A stretch of 64,000 nucleotides of DNA. Source: Asterias amurensis (Eukaryota > Echinodermata > Asteroidea > Forcipulatida > Asteriidae). Below are positions 43,292 to 54,503 of the stretch, piece after piece. The DNA lies in contig NC_092648.1 in NCBI RefSeq assembly GCF_032118995.1, positions 23,092,450 through 23,156,449 of the forward strand. The letters are read 5' to 3'. Every line of letters begins with the position of its first letter. Within the stretch, counting starts at the first letter, position 1. Both the position numbers and the translations under genes were made by a program. The notes below the pieces were generated by a model. The model saw only the letters and a list, made by a program, of their open reading frames with translations, was not told where the DNA came from and did not search any database.

Positions 43292-44395
43292 GGCACTTGA
43301 CCCTACCCAAAATACTCAAAATCATTTTAAGCGAAAAAACTTACTTGGTAATAAGCAATGGAGAGCTGTTGATAGTATACAACATTGTGAGAAACGGCTC
43401 CCTCTGAAGTAACGCAGTTTTTGAGAAAGAAGAATTGTTTACTAAATATTTGGATTTGAAGGGGAAACCTCAGCTGAGGTCTCGAAATCAAGCATCTGAA
43501 AGCACACAACTTGTGCGACAAGGGTGTTTTTTACTTCCATTATTCTCTCGCAACTTCGACGACCAATCGAGTTCAATTTGTTTACAGGTTTGTTATTTTA
43601 TGCATGTTAATAATAATAATAATAATAATAATAATGATGCATTTATAATGCGCCATCTATCTAGTGTACAAGACCCTATTCCGAGGTGCAGAACAAAAAA
43701 CAATACATATACAAAAACAAAGAAATGTAGAACATAATAAAAAATTATACAATGAACAATCTACTGTCAAGACATGTAACGAGCTAAGTGTATGAGTATT
43801 TAAATAAATGAGTTTTCAGCAAGTTTTTAGTAATGGAAGAGAACTACAGCATCTGATGTTATTAGGTTAAGCGTTCCATAGTTTAGGAGCACAAGCGGAA
43901 AAGGCACGATCGCCATATGATGAGGAAGTTCTAGGAATAGTTATTTTGAATTGAATTCGTTGTCGAATGGGAAGCCAGTGAGGTTCCTGCAATATAGGTG
44001 TAATATGATTATGTTTTTTTAAAAGATTTTGTTAAAACACGAGCGGCAGCATTTTGTAGAAGTTGTAGTTTGTGGAGCTGGTGTTCGGTAACACCATATA
44101 ATAGTGAACTACCATTGTCAAGGCGAGAAGTGACCAAAGAATGAATGATAGTAGCAGCAGTTTTATGTGATAAGGTTTTCCGAATGGTATTTACAGTTCT
44201 TTAGTTATAATTATGTCGATTGACAGATTCTGCTGACATGTTTATCCATGGATAGTGTGTAATCAAAAACAACTCCCAAATTACGCGCACAAGGTGAGGC
44301 GTGAATAGAGGCACTGTCAACATGGATGTTAGAATTAATGATTTGAGAAAGGGAAAAGAGTAGTCTTTGACAATTACTAAAGGTGTCCAGTGTCT
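43292..44395. mobile_element. TTAA MITE split by a LINE fragment
   Basis: TTAA at 43288-43291 and 44396-44399. The MITE is in reverse orientation relative to the copy at 9.3 kb and is interrupted at about 43608-44345 by a LINE 3' fragment. Repeated at 47553-48656. Confidence 0.75.
43609..44345 (-). mobile_element. CR1/Jockey-type LINE 3' fragment with (ATT)n tail
   Basis: Read on the minus strand it encodes the end of a reverse transcriptase: LSHKTAATIIHSLVTSRLDN, GSSLLYGVTEHQLHKLQLLQ, NAAARVLT, then out of frame HWLPIRQRIQF, and SSYGDRAFSACAPKLWNA. These are the usual C-terminal motifs of this clade. About 50 residues between the last two are missing. The element ends in nine ATT repeats, its 3' tail. 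Repeated at 47870-48606. Confidence 0.75.
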
Positions 44396-45253
44396 TTAAA
44401 CATTAATTGTCAGAGAATCGATAATTTTTAATACCGTTTCTAAAAATGATATGTATAATAAAGTCCGATTCTTCGGATATCCTCCCTGATAATGCTAATT
44501 CACTGTTGCCAACAAGAGCCTAATTTTAAAACACTGGAGACCTTTGGTAATGGCATTACTTGTTTTACCAAGTAAGTTTGTATGGCAACAATAAGTTTGA
44601 GTACGCCTAATATGATCCAGTGTCTTTATAAGCATGGTCGACACAATGGAAATTAAGATTTTGCATTAAAATGAAGGAATATGAAACCCCCCACAGATGT
44701 AGCTGAATTGTTGGTGGTTTTAAAATAGCTGCCAGATGGTGACTGTATCCATTGAGATAAAGCTTTCCGTAGTTCTACTGGTATCGCCATATAGGATATG
44801 TTGTACAGTGAACTTTTTACTTTGTGTTTTACCATATTTTTTAGCTGTTAGATTTTTATGTACACAGTTTTGGGGACGTTATTTTGAACGTTCTCCATAG
44901 CATTGTAGCTTAGTCGGACGACATATATAGCCATCAGTTTTGGGTAGGTCGGCCTGATTGTTATTGCAAAAATTGGCGCTTTCTACATTTTAAAGTTTCA
45001 TGTCTTTATGTATGGGTTCTCCTCTCGCGGTCGGTTAACCATTTTCTTTTTATTATTCATTGCTTAACGTTTATTGCTTTTATATATTGTACTGTACAAA
45101 TTGAAGCAATTTAGCCATTGGCTAAAATTTTGATTTTAATAAACCATTAATAATAAAATAATAATGAGGTGTGTTTTATATACAAACTGGTTTAACATGC
45201 CTTTTCAATTACATACAGCAGAGCACCAATTGCAGTGCAACATTGCGCAACAA

Positions 45254-46051
45254 TCTATACTCATTAAAGCCGTAAACCTACGCCATCTTGAATTACAAAC
45301 GCAAAACTTTCGGATAGGAACGTCCGCCATCTCGGTTTTCGGTGAGGCGACTTCCCTTCTTTCGAATCCAGTGCGGTCCCCTGATGTGATCGCAGACGGT
45401 TCCCCGGATTGGTTCACTCCTTGCCCTCTGCCTTTTGACCCGCACATTTTTTGTCGAGTGACTCTCCCGTGTTGTACCCCGTAATCGTCGGGTCGATGAG
45501 GGTGCTAGATAGACTCCCAACCCCGCTGAAAACCTCGCCGAATTTGCCGTGTACTGTAATGTTTGATGGTAGAATGATGTGGTGTTTTTTCCCCTCAGTG
45601 CGCCCTTTAAGTTTGGTGACTCCCCTGTTTTACTTTGATTATGGGGTCGAATATGAAGACAAACAGTAATAGGCTCCTACCACTCTATACAAGGAGGTAA
45701 CAGCGAAACTAGCCTAAGACGTCCACAAACAGAGAAACAACAAGACAAAATACACGCCGCAGAAACACAGAAATAAGTCTATAAAAAGGCCGAAATATAC
45801 TGAGAAAGAAATTAAGAGTAGGCCTACACATTATGCTTCGTATTTGGAAAAGGGAACAAAAAGTGTGGGGAGGGGGCAACGTTTCGACTCACAAATTGTG
45901 CATGCTCAAAAATGTATCATGAGACAAAATAGCATTGCGTTCTAACTTCAACTACCATTACCAAGTCAATTTACAATGATTACCTATCTCATTACGTAGG
46001 AATTGACATGCAAAAATCGCTCTCAACTAGCGAGGCGCGGCATCCCGCTAG
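45254..46051 (+). mobile_element. Helitron-like element, 798 bp (left unit)
   Basis: Begins TCTATACTCATTAAAG after an A and ends GCGCGGCATCCCGCTAG before a T. The end carries an imperfect hairpin (CTAGCG / CGCTAG). TC start, CTAG (CTRR) end, 3' hairpin and A^T insertion are the Helitron signature. The 5' part (CCTACGCCATCTTG) and the internal GACGGTTCCCCGGATTGG region match the larger element at 54.5-57.4 kb. No Rep/helicase, so non-autonomous. Duplicated at 49515-50312. Confidence 0.75.
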
Positions 46052-46948
46052 TCTCACAATAATTTTACAGTTGCAGCGGATGGTCAAGCGTGTACACTGA
46101 CCTTGCCAGCTGTCGTCACACTTAAAAGATTCTCTTAAATTACGAGATATTTGCTGATATTTTTAGAAACAAATTCATGGTCCATGATTCCACATCACAA
46201 CATCACGTTACCACCACCAGTAGGCTACACCATCCCGCAAGCATTTAAACAAATAAAACATTCTTCAATCAACTGCATGCTTGTGGATGGGTTCATGGTC
46301 ACGATTGGATAGTTGATTTGTTTCGAGAATAGGGTGTTGCCGTCGTGTTACCACGTATCTGTTTGCGTGGAACGAAAGCGGAACTTGTATTTAGACATTA
46401 CCACTCATCCAAGTAGAAACAATCCAAAACTGGAACGCGTACACAAAATCAACATTTCAAGCGGCTCTATTGTTTACTTGAAGAAAATATTAGACACAGT
46501 TGCCCATTATTTTTTGTCAGACCAAATCTTTTTAGACTCGATGTATTGTGCTACGAAATTCAGGGGTATTTTTAGAGGAAAATCAGGGGGTCTGTGGTAG
46601 TTGAATAAACATGAAAAGGCGTGTACCACATTATTATAACCAATTATACGCCAACACCTTACACAGGTTGGTGCGCATTGCGGCTGAACCGATGAGAGGA
46701 TTTCACATTGTGGAAATCTTATAACTATACGAATAAGCGAGAACGCGCTGTGTCGACACAGGGCAATTATCGGTGAAATAAGCTGAAATTGAATGTTGAA
46801 CTCAATTTACCGATAAACATTGGATGCTTGTATACCCTCTGATGAATGAGTGAGGATTCAGCAAGCTTAAACACTTCTCATGATTGCCTGTGTTGATTTG
46901 TCCTGAGCATCAAACTCCCCAAAACCGAAAAGAAAAATCACCGGTCAT

Positions 46949-47010
46949 ATGGGATGGGTGTCCCTTTTCAAGGCCCTTCTGGCCCGGTCTCTCTTCGCAA
47001 TCCACGGCAT
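46949..47010 (+). pseudogene. Truncated TMEM26 exon 1 at the duplication joint
   Basis: Encodes MGWVSLFKALLARSLFAIHG and then leaves the family sequence at the joint (GGCATGGCAACTG), with a stop soon after. It is the 5' part of copy D exon 1 carried into the tandem duplication, complete with its 5' flank. Confidence 0.85.
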
Positions 47011-50000
47011 GGCAACTGTGAATCACACTGTGACACTTTTCTAAACCACCATGATAACATCTAATGTGTTTTCAATGCTATTTTTTCTCTAATGAATAGA
47101 ATTCAATTAAAACTGACACTGAGTGCCTGACACAGAGCACCGAGAAGTGCCTATTTTAGGCACAGGAGTACTCTCCGCCCGAATTAAACTTAAATGACAG
47201 CTTTTAACTTTATTGTCATGTCTGGATCTGGATATTATACTCCGATAAAAACGGATACCCGCAACGCATCAGAGTTATAAAAAAAAAAAGAAAAAAAAGT
47301 GTAAAGCGTACAAATTTAGCTTGAATACTTCTCGAGAAAATTGTTTTGCCTTGTGAATCATATCGGAACTAGATTTACCTCACAAAGTTACCAATTATAC
47401 AAAAAGTATTTTTTTTAACACTAACACCTAATTTCTGCATATGAGGGTAAGTAACAGCTTGAATGAAAACGGCAACAGAAATTGTATTTGCTAAAATTCA
47501 TTTGATTTTTTTCAATCGCTGGGGAAATTAAGTTCACTTGGGATATATTTAAGGCACTTGACCCTACCCAAAATACTCAAAATCATTTTAAGCGAAAAAA
47601 CTTACTTGGTAATAAGCAATGGAGAGCTGTTGATAGTATACAACATTGTGAGAAACGGCTCCCTCTGAAGTAACGCAGTTTTTGAGAAAGAAGAATTGTT
47701 TACTAAATATTTGGATTTGAAGGGGAAACCTCAGCTGAGGTCTCGAAATCAAGCATCTGAAAGCACACAACTTGTGCGACAAGGGTGTTTTTTACTTCCA
47801 TTATTCTCTCGCAACTTCGACGACCAATCGAGTTCAATTTGTTTACAGGTTTGTTATTTTATGCATGTTAATAATAATAATAATAATAATAATAATGATG
47901 CATTTATAATGCGCCATCTATCTAGTGTACAAGACCCTATTCCGAGGTGCAGAACAAAAAACAATACATATACAAAAACAAAGAAATGTAGAACATAATA
48001 AAAAATTATACAATGAACAATCTACTGTCAAGACATGTAACGAGCTAAGTGTATGAGTATTTAAATAAATGAGTTTTCAGCAAGTTTTTAGTAATGGAAG
48101 AGAACTACAGCATCTGATGTTATTAGGTTAAGCGTTCCATAGTTTAGGAGCACAAGCGGAAAAGGCACGATCGCCATATGATGAGGAAGTTCTAGGAATA
48201 GTTATTTTGAATTGAATTCGTTGTCGAATGGGAAGCCAGTGAGGTTCCTGCAATATAGGTGTAATATGATTATGTTTTTTTAAAAGATTTTGTTAAAACA
48301 CGAGCGGCAGCATTTTGTAGAAGTTGTAGTTTGTGGAGCTGGTGTTCGGTAACACCATATAATAGTGAACTACCATTGTCAAGGCGAGAAGTGACCAAAG
48401 AATGAATGATAGTAGCAGCAGTTTTATGTGATAAGGTTTTCCGAATGGTATTTACAGTTCTTTAGTTATAATTATGTCGATTGACAGATTCTGCTGACAT
48501 GTTTATCCATGGATAGTGTGTAATCAAAAACAACTCCCAAATTACGCGCACAAGGTGAGGCGTGAATAGAGGCACTGTCAACATGGATGTTAGAATTAAT
48601 GATTTGAGAAAGGGAAAAGAGTAGTCTTTGACAATTACTAAAGGTGTCCAGTGTCTTTAAACATTAATTGTCAGAGAATCGATAATTTTTAATACCGTTT
48701 CTAAAAATGATATGTATAATAAAGTCCGATTCTTCGGATATCCTCCCTGATAATGCTAATTCACTGTTGCCAACAAGAGCCTAATTTTAAAACACTGGAG
48801 ACCTTTGGTAATGGCATTACTTGTTTTACCAAGTAAGTTTGTATGGCAACAATAAGTTTGAGTACGCCTAATATGATCCAGTGTCTTTATAAGCATGGTC
48901 GACACAATGGAAATTAAGATTTTGCATTAAAATGAAGGAATATGAAACCCCCCACAGATGTAGCTGAATTGTTGGTGGTTTTAAAATAGCTGCCAGATGG
49001 TGACTGTATCCATTGAGATAAAGCTTTCCGTAGTTCTACTGGTATCGCCATATAGGATATGTTGTACAGTGAACTTTTTACTTTGTGTTTTACCATATTT
49101 TTTAGCTGTTAGATTTTTATGTACACAGTTTTGGGGACGTTATTTTGAACGTTCTCCATAGCATTGTAGCTTAGTCGGACGACATATATAGCCATCAGTT
49201 TTGGGTAGGTCGGCCTGATTGTTATTGCAAAAATTGGCGCTTTCTACATTTTAAAGTTTCATGTCTTTATGTATGGGTTCTCCTCTCGCGGTCGGTTAAC
49301 CATTTTCTTTTTATTATTCATTGCTTAACGTTTATTGCTTTTATATATTGTACTGTACAAATTGAAGCAATTTAGCCATTGGCTAAAATTTTGATTTTAA
49401 TAAACCATTAATAATAAAATAATAATGAGGTGTGTTTTATATACAAACTGGTTTAACATGCCTTTTCAATTACATACAGCAGAGCACCAATTGCAGTGCA
49501 ACATTGCGCAACAATCTATACTCATTAAAGCCGTAAACCTACGCCATCTTGAATTACAAACGCAAAACTTTCGGATAGGAACGTCCGCCATCTCGGTTTT
49601 CGGTGAGGCGACTTCCCTTCTTTCGAATCCAGTGCGGTCCCCTGATGTGATCGCAGACGGTTCCCCGGATTGGTTCACTCCTTGCCCTCTGCCTTTTGAC
49701 CCGCACATTTTTTGTCGAGTGACTCTCCCGTGTTGTACCCCGTAATCGTCGGGTCGATGAGGGTGCTAGATAGACTCCCAACCCCGCTGAAAACCTCGCC
49801 GAATTTGCCGTGTACTGTAATGTTTGATGGTAGAATGATGTGGTGTTTTTTCCCCTCAGTGCGCCCTTTAAGTTTGGTGACTCCCCTGTTTTACTTTGAT
49901 TATGGGGTCGAATATGAAGACAAACAGTAATAGGCTCCTACCACTCTATACAAGGAGGTAACAGCGAAACTAGCCTAAGACGTCCACAAACAGAGAAACA

Positions 50001-51239
50001 ACAAGACAAAATACACGCCGCAGAAACACAGAAATAAGTCTATAAAAAGGCCGAAATATACTGAGAAAGAAATTAAGAGTAGGCCTACACATTATGCTTC
50101 GTATTTGGAAAAGGGAACAAAAAGTGTGGGGAGGGGGCAACGTTTCGACTCACAAATTGTGCATGCTCAAAAATGTATCATGAGACAAAATAGCATTGCG
50201 TTCTAACTTCAACTACCATTACCAAGTCAATTTACAATGATTACCTATCTCATTACGTAGGAATTGACATGCAAAAATCGCTCTCAACTAGCGAGGCGCG
50301 GCATCCCGCTAGTCTCACAATAATTTTACAGTTGCAGCGGATGGTCAAGCGTGTACACTGACCTTGCCAGCTGTCGTCACACTTAAAAGATTCTCTTAAA
50401 TTACGAGATATTTGCTGATATTTTTAGAAACAAATTCATGGTCCATGATTCCACATCACAACATCACGTTACCACCACCAGTAGGCTACACCATCCCGCA
50501 AGCATTTAAACAAATAAAACATTCTTCAATCAACTGCATGCTTGTGGATGGGTTCATGGTCACGATTGGATAGTTGATTTGTTTCGAGAATAGGGTGTTG
50601 CCGTCGTGTTACCACGTATCTGTTTGCGTGGAACGAAAGCGGAACTTGTATTTAGACATTACCACTCATCCAAGTAGAAACAATCCAAAACTGGAACGCG
50701 TACACAAAATCAACATTTCAAGCGGCTCTATTGTTTACTTGAAGAAAATATTAGACACAGTTGCCCATTATTTTTTGTCAGACCAAATCTTTTTAGACTC
50801 GATGTATTGTGCTACGAAATTCAGGGGTATTTTTAGAGGAAAATCAGGGGGTCTGTGGTAGTTGAATAAACATGAAAAGGCGTGTACCACATTATTATAA
50901 CCAATTATACGCCAACACCTTACACAGGTTGGTGCGCATTGCGGCTGAACCGATGAGAGGATTTCACATTGTGGAAATCTTATAACTATACGAATAAGCG
51001 AGAACGCGCTGTGTCGACACAGGGCAATTATCGGTGAAATAAGCTGAAATTGAATGTTGAACTCAATTTACCGATAAACATTGGATGCTTGTATACCCTC
51101 TGATGAATGAGTGAGGATTCAGCAAGCTTAAACACTTCTCATGATTGCCTGTGTTGATTTGTCCTGAGCATCAAACTCCCCAAAACCGAAAAGAAAAATC
51201 ACCGGTCATATGGGATGGGTGTCCCTTTTCAAGGCCCTT
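46979..51239. repeat. 4,261-bp tandem duplication, right unit
   Basis: Second copy of 42718-46978. It runs directly into the full exon 1 of copy D. Contains the second split MITE/LINE (47553-48656) and the second Helitron-like element. Confidence 0.92.
49515..50312 (+). mobile_element. Helitron-like element, 798 bp (right unit)
   Basis: Exact copy of 45254-46051 within the tandem duplication; same A^TC start and CTAG^T end. Confidence 0.75.
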
Positions 51240-53560
51240 CTGGCCCGGTCTCTCTTCGCAATCCACGGCATCATCACCGTGTGGCGAGTTACGGACATCA
51301 ACTCGGACCCCTTGTACTGGTTGCTAGCTAATCATTCCGGTTTGTCTTCTACCATTGGAGATCATAATGACGCTAAAACTAACGGACAATGGAGAGTGGA
51401 AATGGTAAGAAAGTTACAGAGTAGACTTAACGGTTTCTATGTATACTACCCTTCTCACAACAGCTGATGAGGCACGAACGCAAAATGAATCGATACAAAG
51501 TGATTCAGTAAAAAAAACATACACTTTGTCATCTTGTTCATTTCACTACATGTTAATGTCATATTGTTATCTAATTATTGTTCTTTAACTGGATCAGGTT
51601 TTCATTTGTACAAGTTCTTATATGTTTTATGAACAATATGACGCTATGTAACGATTGTGGTTGACATGAAATAAATGTATCTGAAATGAAATGAAATAAT
51701 TGTTGACGTCAGACAACCAAACCAGATTGTTATTGAAAGTGTTCTTAAAAGTTACCGAGTATAATCATAGATTCCAAAAGTGATGCGCTTCACAAACAAA
51801 CAAAAACAAAAAAGCAATTAAACACACTTATAGCAGGAGAAGGTTTTGAGATTGCGTTTGAAAGCATCAACTGTTGGCAATTTTTTCCCAAACCCCAGTA
51901 AAACTGCAAATACTTTCTCTAATTTCTTCAAAGGTTTTGTCCCAGCGTGTTCCTGTATCTCAGCAGCGTTGTGCCTGGAATTTGGTTTCTGAACTTTGAC
52001 ATTTACGAAAAGAGGATTGCGTTTAGAGACTCGATGGGTTGGGAAGATTGTTCAATGGACACCGCTTATAATGAATCTTCACTCAGTGCTGATGTAGCTG
52101 GGGTAAGTTTAGAAATGGAACTTCAACTTTTTTAGTTCCACAATAAGAGAGCGTTTCGTAGAGGGGGTCACATTGGCTGCGCCATTTTGTTTTTAGGGGT
52201 GCACTTGTCTGGCCTTTTTCTTTAATTTTTCCAGCACTCTTGTTTTCCCATGTTATTTACATTTTCACGTAAATTTATCAACACCTGTCTGCATATGAGC
52301 GTTGAAATTACCACAAAACTGATATTGTGAAGGACTTTGGTTGCCGGGGCGCCCTCTACTCCAAACAGATAACCAATGTGTAGTGTACCACAAAACGGTA
52401 AAACTGAAAGTTTAATGCAGAAAGTACTACAACAATAAAGTACAGAACAATAGATTTAAGTACAAAATCTAAATAAAGATTAATAGCACAATAACAACAT
52501 TCGGAATAACAAATAACTAAAAAAGATCACAAAAACCCCACTTATTTAAAGAAATAACAATTTCCCAAGCATGAAATTACTCTTACAGAATTGTTCTCTC
52601 TGCGGGCTCATGATGTCCTCAACTATAATAAACCTCTGCTCAAAACACTACTCTTCTCGTCATCTTCAACCTACAAATCTTCATAGTAACTACAACAAGT
52701 CCAAAAAAAGGCCTACAAGGTGAAAAAGAGGCACTTTCTACGGAGTGGTTTGAAGAAAACTAAACACTTCAGAAAACTTATTGGTGAAGAGCACTGGGGC
52801 AACACGAGAGGGCGCTAGACCAATAGGCGTAACTTGCGGACAGAGATGAACATAACAGATATTACAGACAAACAATTTTTGTTTTGACAAAGTTGACTGT
52901 GATAAACGAGTACTTGTGTGATCTGCAATAACATTGATTTGTATTGTTGGCGTTGTGTCCTCTCAGTTCCAGGTTGTAGTTCCATTGGCCTTGTCAGACG
53001 ATTCATGGAGCTTGGCCCTGGAGCAATTCCTTCTTGCTCTTCTTCTCCTGGGAAGATGGCTCCTCCCCAAGGGCGCCCTCACAAGTGACCAGCTCTCACA
53101 ACTCCTCCTGGTGTACATCGGCATGGCGGCTGACATCTTGGAGTTTTCCTTGGAGACATTGAAGGAACAAGCGGTCATCTGTAACCTTTTCTTGATTACT
53201 TTAATCCTGGGTCTATGGAGCTGGAGCTTGCTTCAGTTCACCCTGGTCCTCACCTCTGTGTCTGCCCCGAGAGCCAGGGCAGCTAAGATCTCTGGGGCCA
53301 AATCTTGCAAGGGATGTTTCGGATGTTGCGAGAATGAAATCTGGGCTCTATGGATCACCATCGTAATGCAAGACGGGCTTTTCTTGGCTATGAGGCTCTA
53401 CCTTTTGATTGAGTTCAACATCATCAATCAGATGATGTTGTTCTTTACCCTCAAGAACATCTTAGTAATTATCTTGCAGTTGTATCGTATGATCATCGTA
53501 CGATGTGGAGACACTAACTCTGTCACACATGATGTAGATCCACTGCAAGATGAACTTTAA
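51210..53560 (+). pseudogene. TMEM26-like copy D, frameshifted in exon 1
   Basis: Exons 51210-51404, 51934-52102 and 52967-53560. Exon 1 is 195 nt instead of 191: PLYWLL is followed by CTAGCTAATC where others have CTGATC, a 4-nt insertion that changes the frame through the TM2 segment to the donor. Exon 2 (EKRIAFRDSMGWEDC) and exon 3 (197 codons, ending DVDPLQDEL) are fully open, with normal splice sites. If the insertion is real, the copy makes no full-length protein. If it is a sequencing error, D would be a fourth intact gene. Intron 2 (52103-52966) holds only short repeats. Confidence 0.75.
52103..52966. other. Intron 2 of copy D
   Basis: Starts GTAAGTTTAGAAATGGAACT like the other copies, then diverges. 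A possible inverted pair GGGGCGCCCTCT / AGAGGGCGCT (about 52346 and 52808) could mark a MITE of about 470 bp. No gene seen. Confidence 0.4.
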
Positions 53561-53634
53561 TGTTTTTTTTTTAATTAATAGTTTCCTCAAAAAACGGAAT
53601 ACAGTTCCGATAAAATTCATTTGAAATTGTTCAA

Positions 53635-53821
53635 CCGAAATCAAGCATCTGAAAGCACACAAATTCGTGCGACAATGGTGTGTTTTCTTTCACTATTCTC
53701 TCGCAACCTCAACGGCCAATTGAGTTCAAATTGTTCACAGGTTTGTTATTTTATGCATATGTTAGTAACACCAAGTGAGAAGACTGGTCTTTGACAACAT
53801 TATCAAAGGTGTCCAGTGTCT
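53635..53821. repeat. TTAA MITE fragment 3' of copy D
   Basis: Contains AATCAAGCATCTGAAAGCAC and AGGTGTCCAGTGTCTTTAA; the other end is missing. Reverse orientation relative to the copy at 9.3 kb. Confidence 0.65.
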
Positions 53822-54038
53822 TTAATGATATTGGCTCTTTTGAAATGCAGTTTCGAGGAGGATAGAACCTAAGCAGCAGCCGCAGCTAAAACAGTGCATT
53901 AGACAAAACCTTGGACCCGTGGACGTCCAGCACGGTTATTTTTATAATTTTTTATAAAGTTTGTCATTTTCAAGGCGCTCTATTAATCTGTTTCTTTTCG
54001 GGGCAGTCGCCACGATTGAAAAGTACAAGCTTGAATTA

Positions 54039-54463
54039 AAGGAACACGTTGCCTTGGATCGGTCGAGTTGGTCTTGTGAGCAGCGTTTGTAAACGTTTGT
54101 TATAAAATGCATATGGTTAAAAAGATGTTGTAAAGTAGAATACAAACATGCCTCGAAATTGCGTGGTTTCCCTTTTACCTCGTCGACTGAAGCCCGGTTC
54201 ATACTTACTGCGAATGCGAATGCGATACGAATGTTGACGTCACAAATTCGCAACGAACCAGTTGCCCTCTGCTCGACTCACTTGGCCGACCGTGTTAGTT
54301 CGCAAAGTAAAAGGGAAACCACTCAATTTCGAAGCAAATTTGTGTGGATCATTGTATTCTACTTTTAAAACATCTTTCCAATCATAAATTATGCATTTGA
54401 TAACAAACGGTTACAAACGCTTTTTATAGACCAACTCGTCCGATTCAAGGCAACGTGTTCCTT
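54039..54463. mobile_element. 425-bp MITE with TA target duplication
   Basis: AAGGAACACGTTGCCTTG at the left and CAAGGCAACGTGTTCCTT at the right, with TA on both sides (54037-54038, 54464-54465). Inner arms AAGTAGAATACAA / TTGTATTCTACTT and GGTTTCCCTTTTAC / GTAAAAGGGAAACC. A partial copy lies at 1618-1674. Confidence 0.8.
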
Positions 54464-54503
54464 TATGTGTTGCTTGATACACCCCGTTTACTAATCGTAT
54501 TAA

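Larger units (their letters stand above)
42718..46978. repeat. 4,261-bp tandem duplication, left unit
   Basis: Repeated at 46979-51239 with a constant offset of 4,261 bp. All frames, repeats and motifs I compared match exactly. The boundary on both sides is CTGGCCCGGTCTCTCTTCGC and the following 12 bases, part of TMEM26 exon 1. The unit contains a TTAA MITE carrying a CR1-type LINE fragment, a Helitron-like element, the copy D 5' region and a truncated exon 1. Confidence 0.92.

Noticed and set aside
45164-45669. Open frames of 72-106 codons repeated exactly at 49.4-49.9 kb
   Set aside because: Identity is explained by the 4,261-bp tandem duplication; they overlap the Helitron-like element and have no domain.
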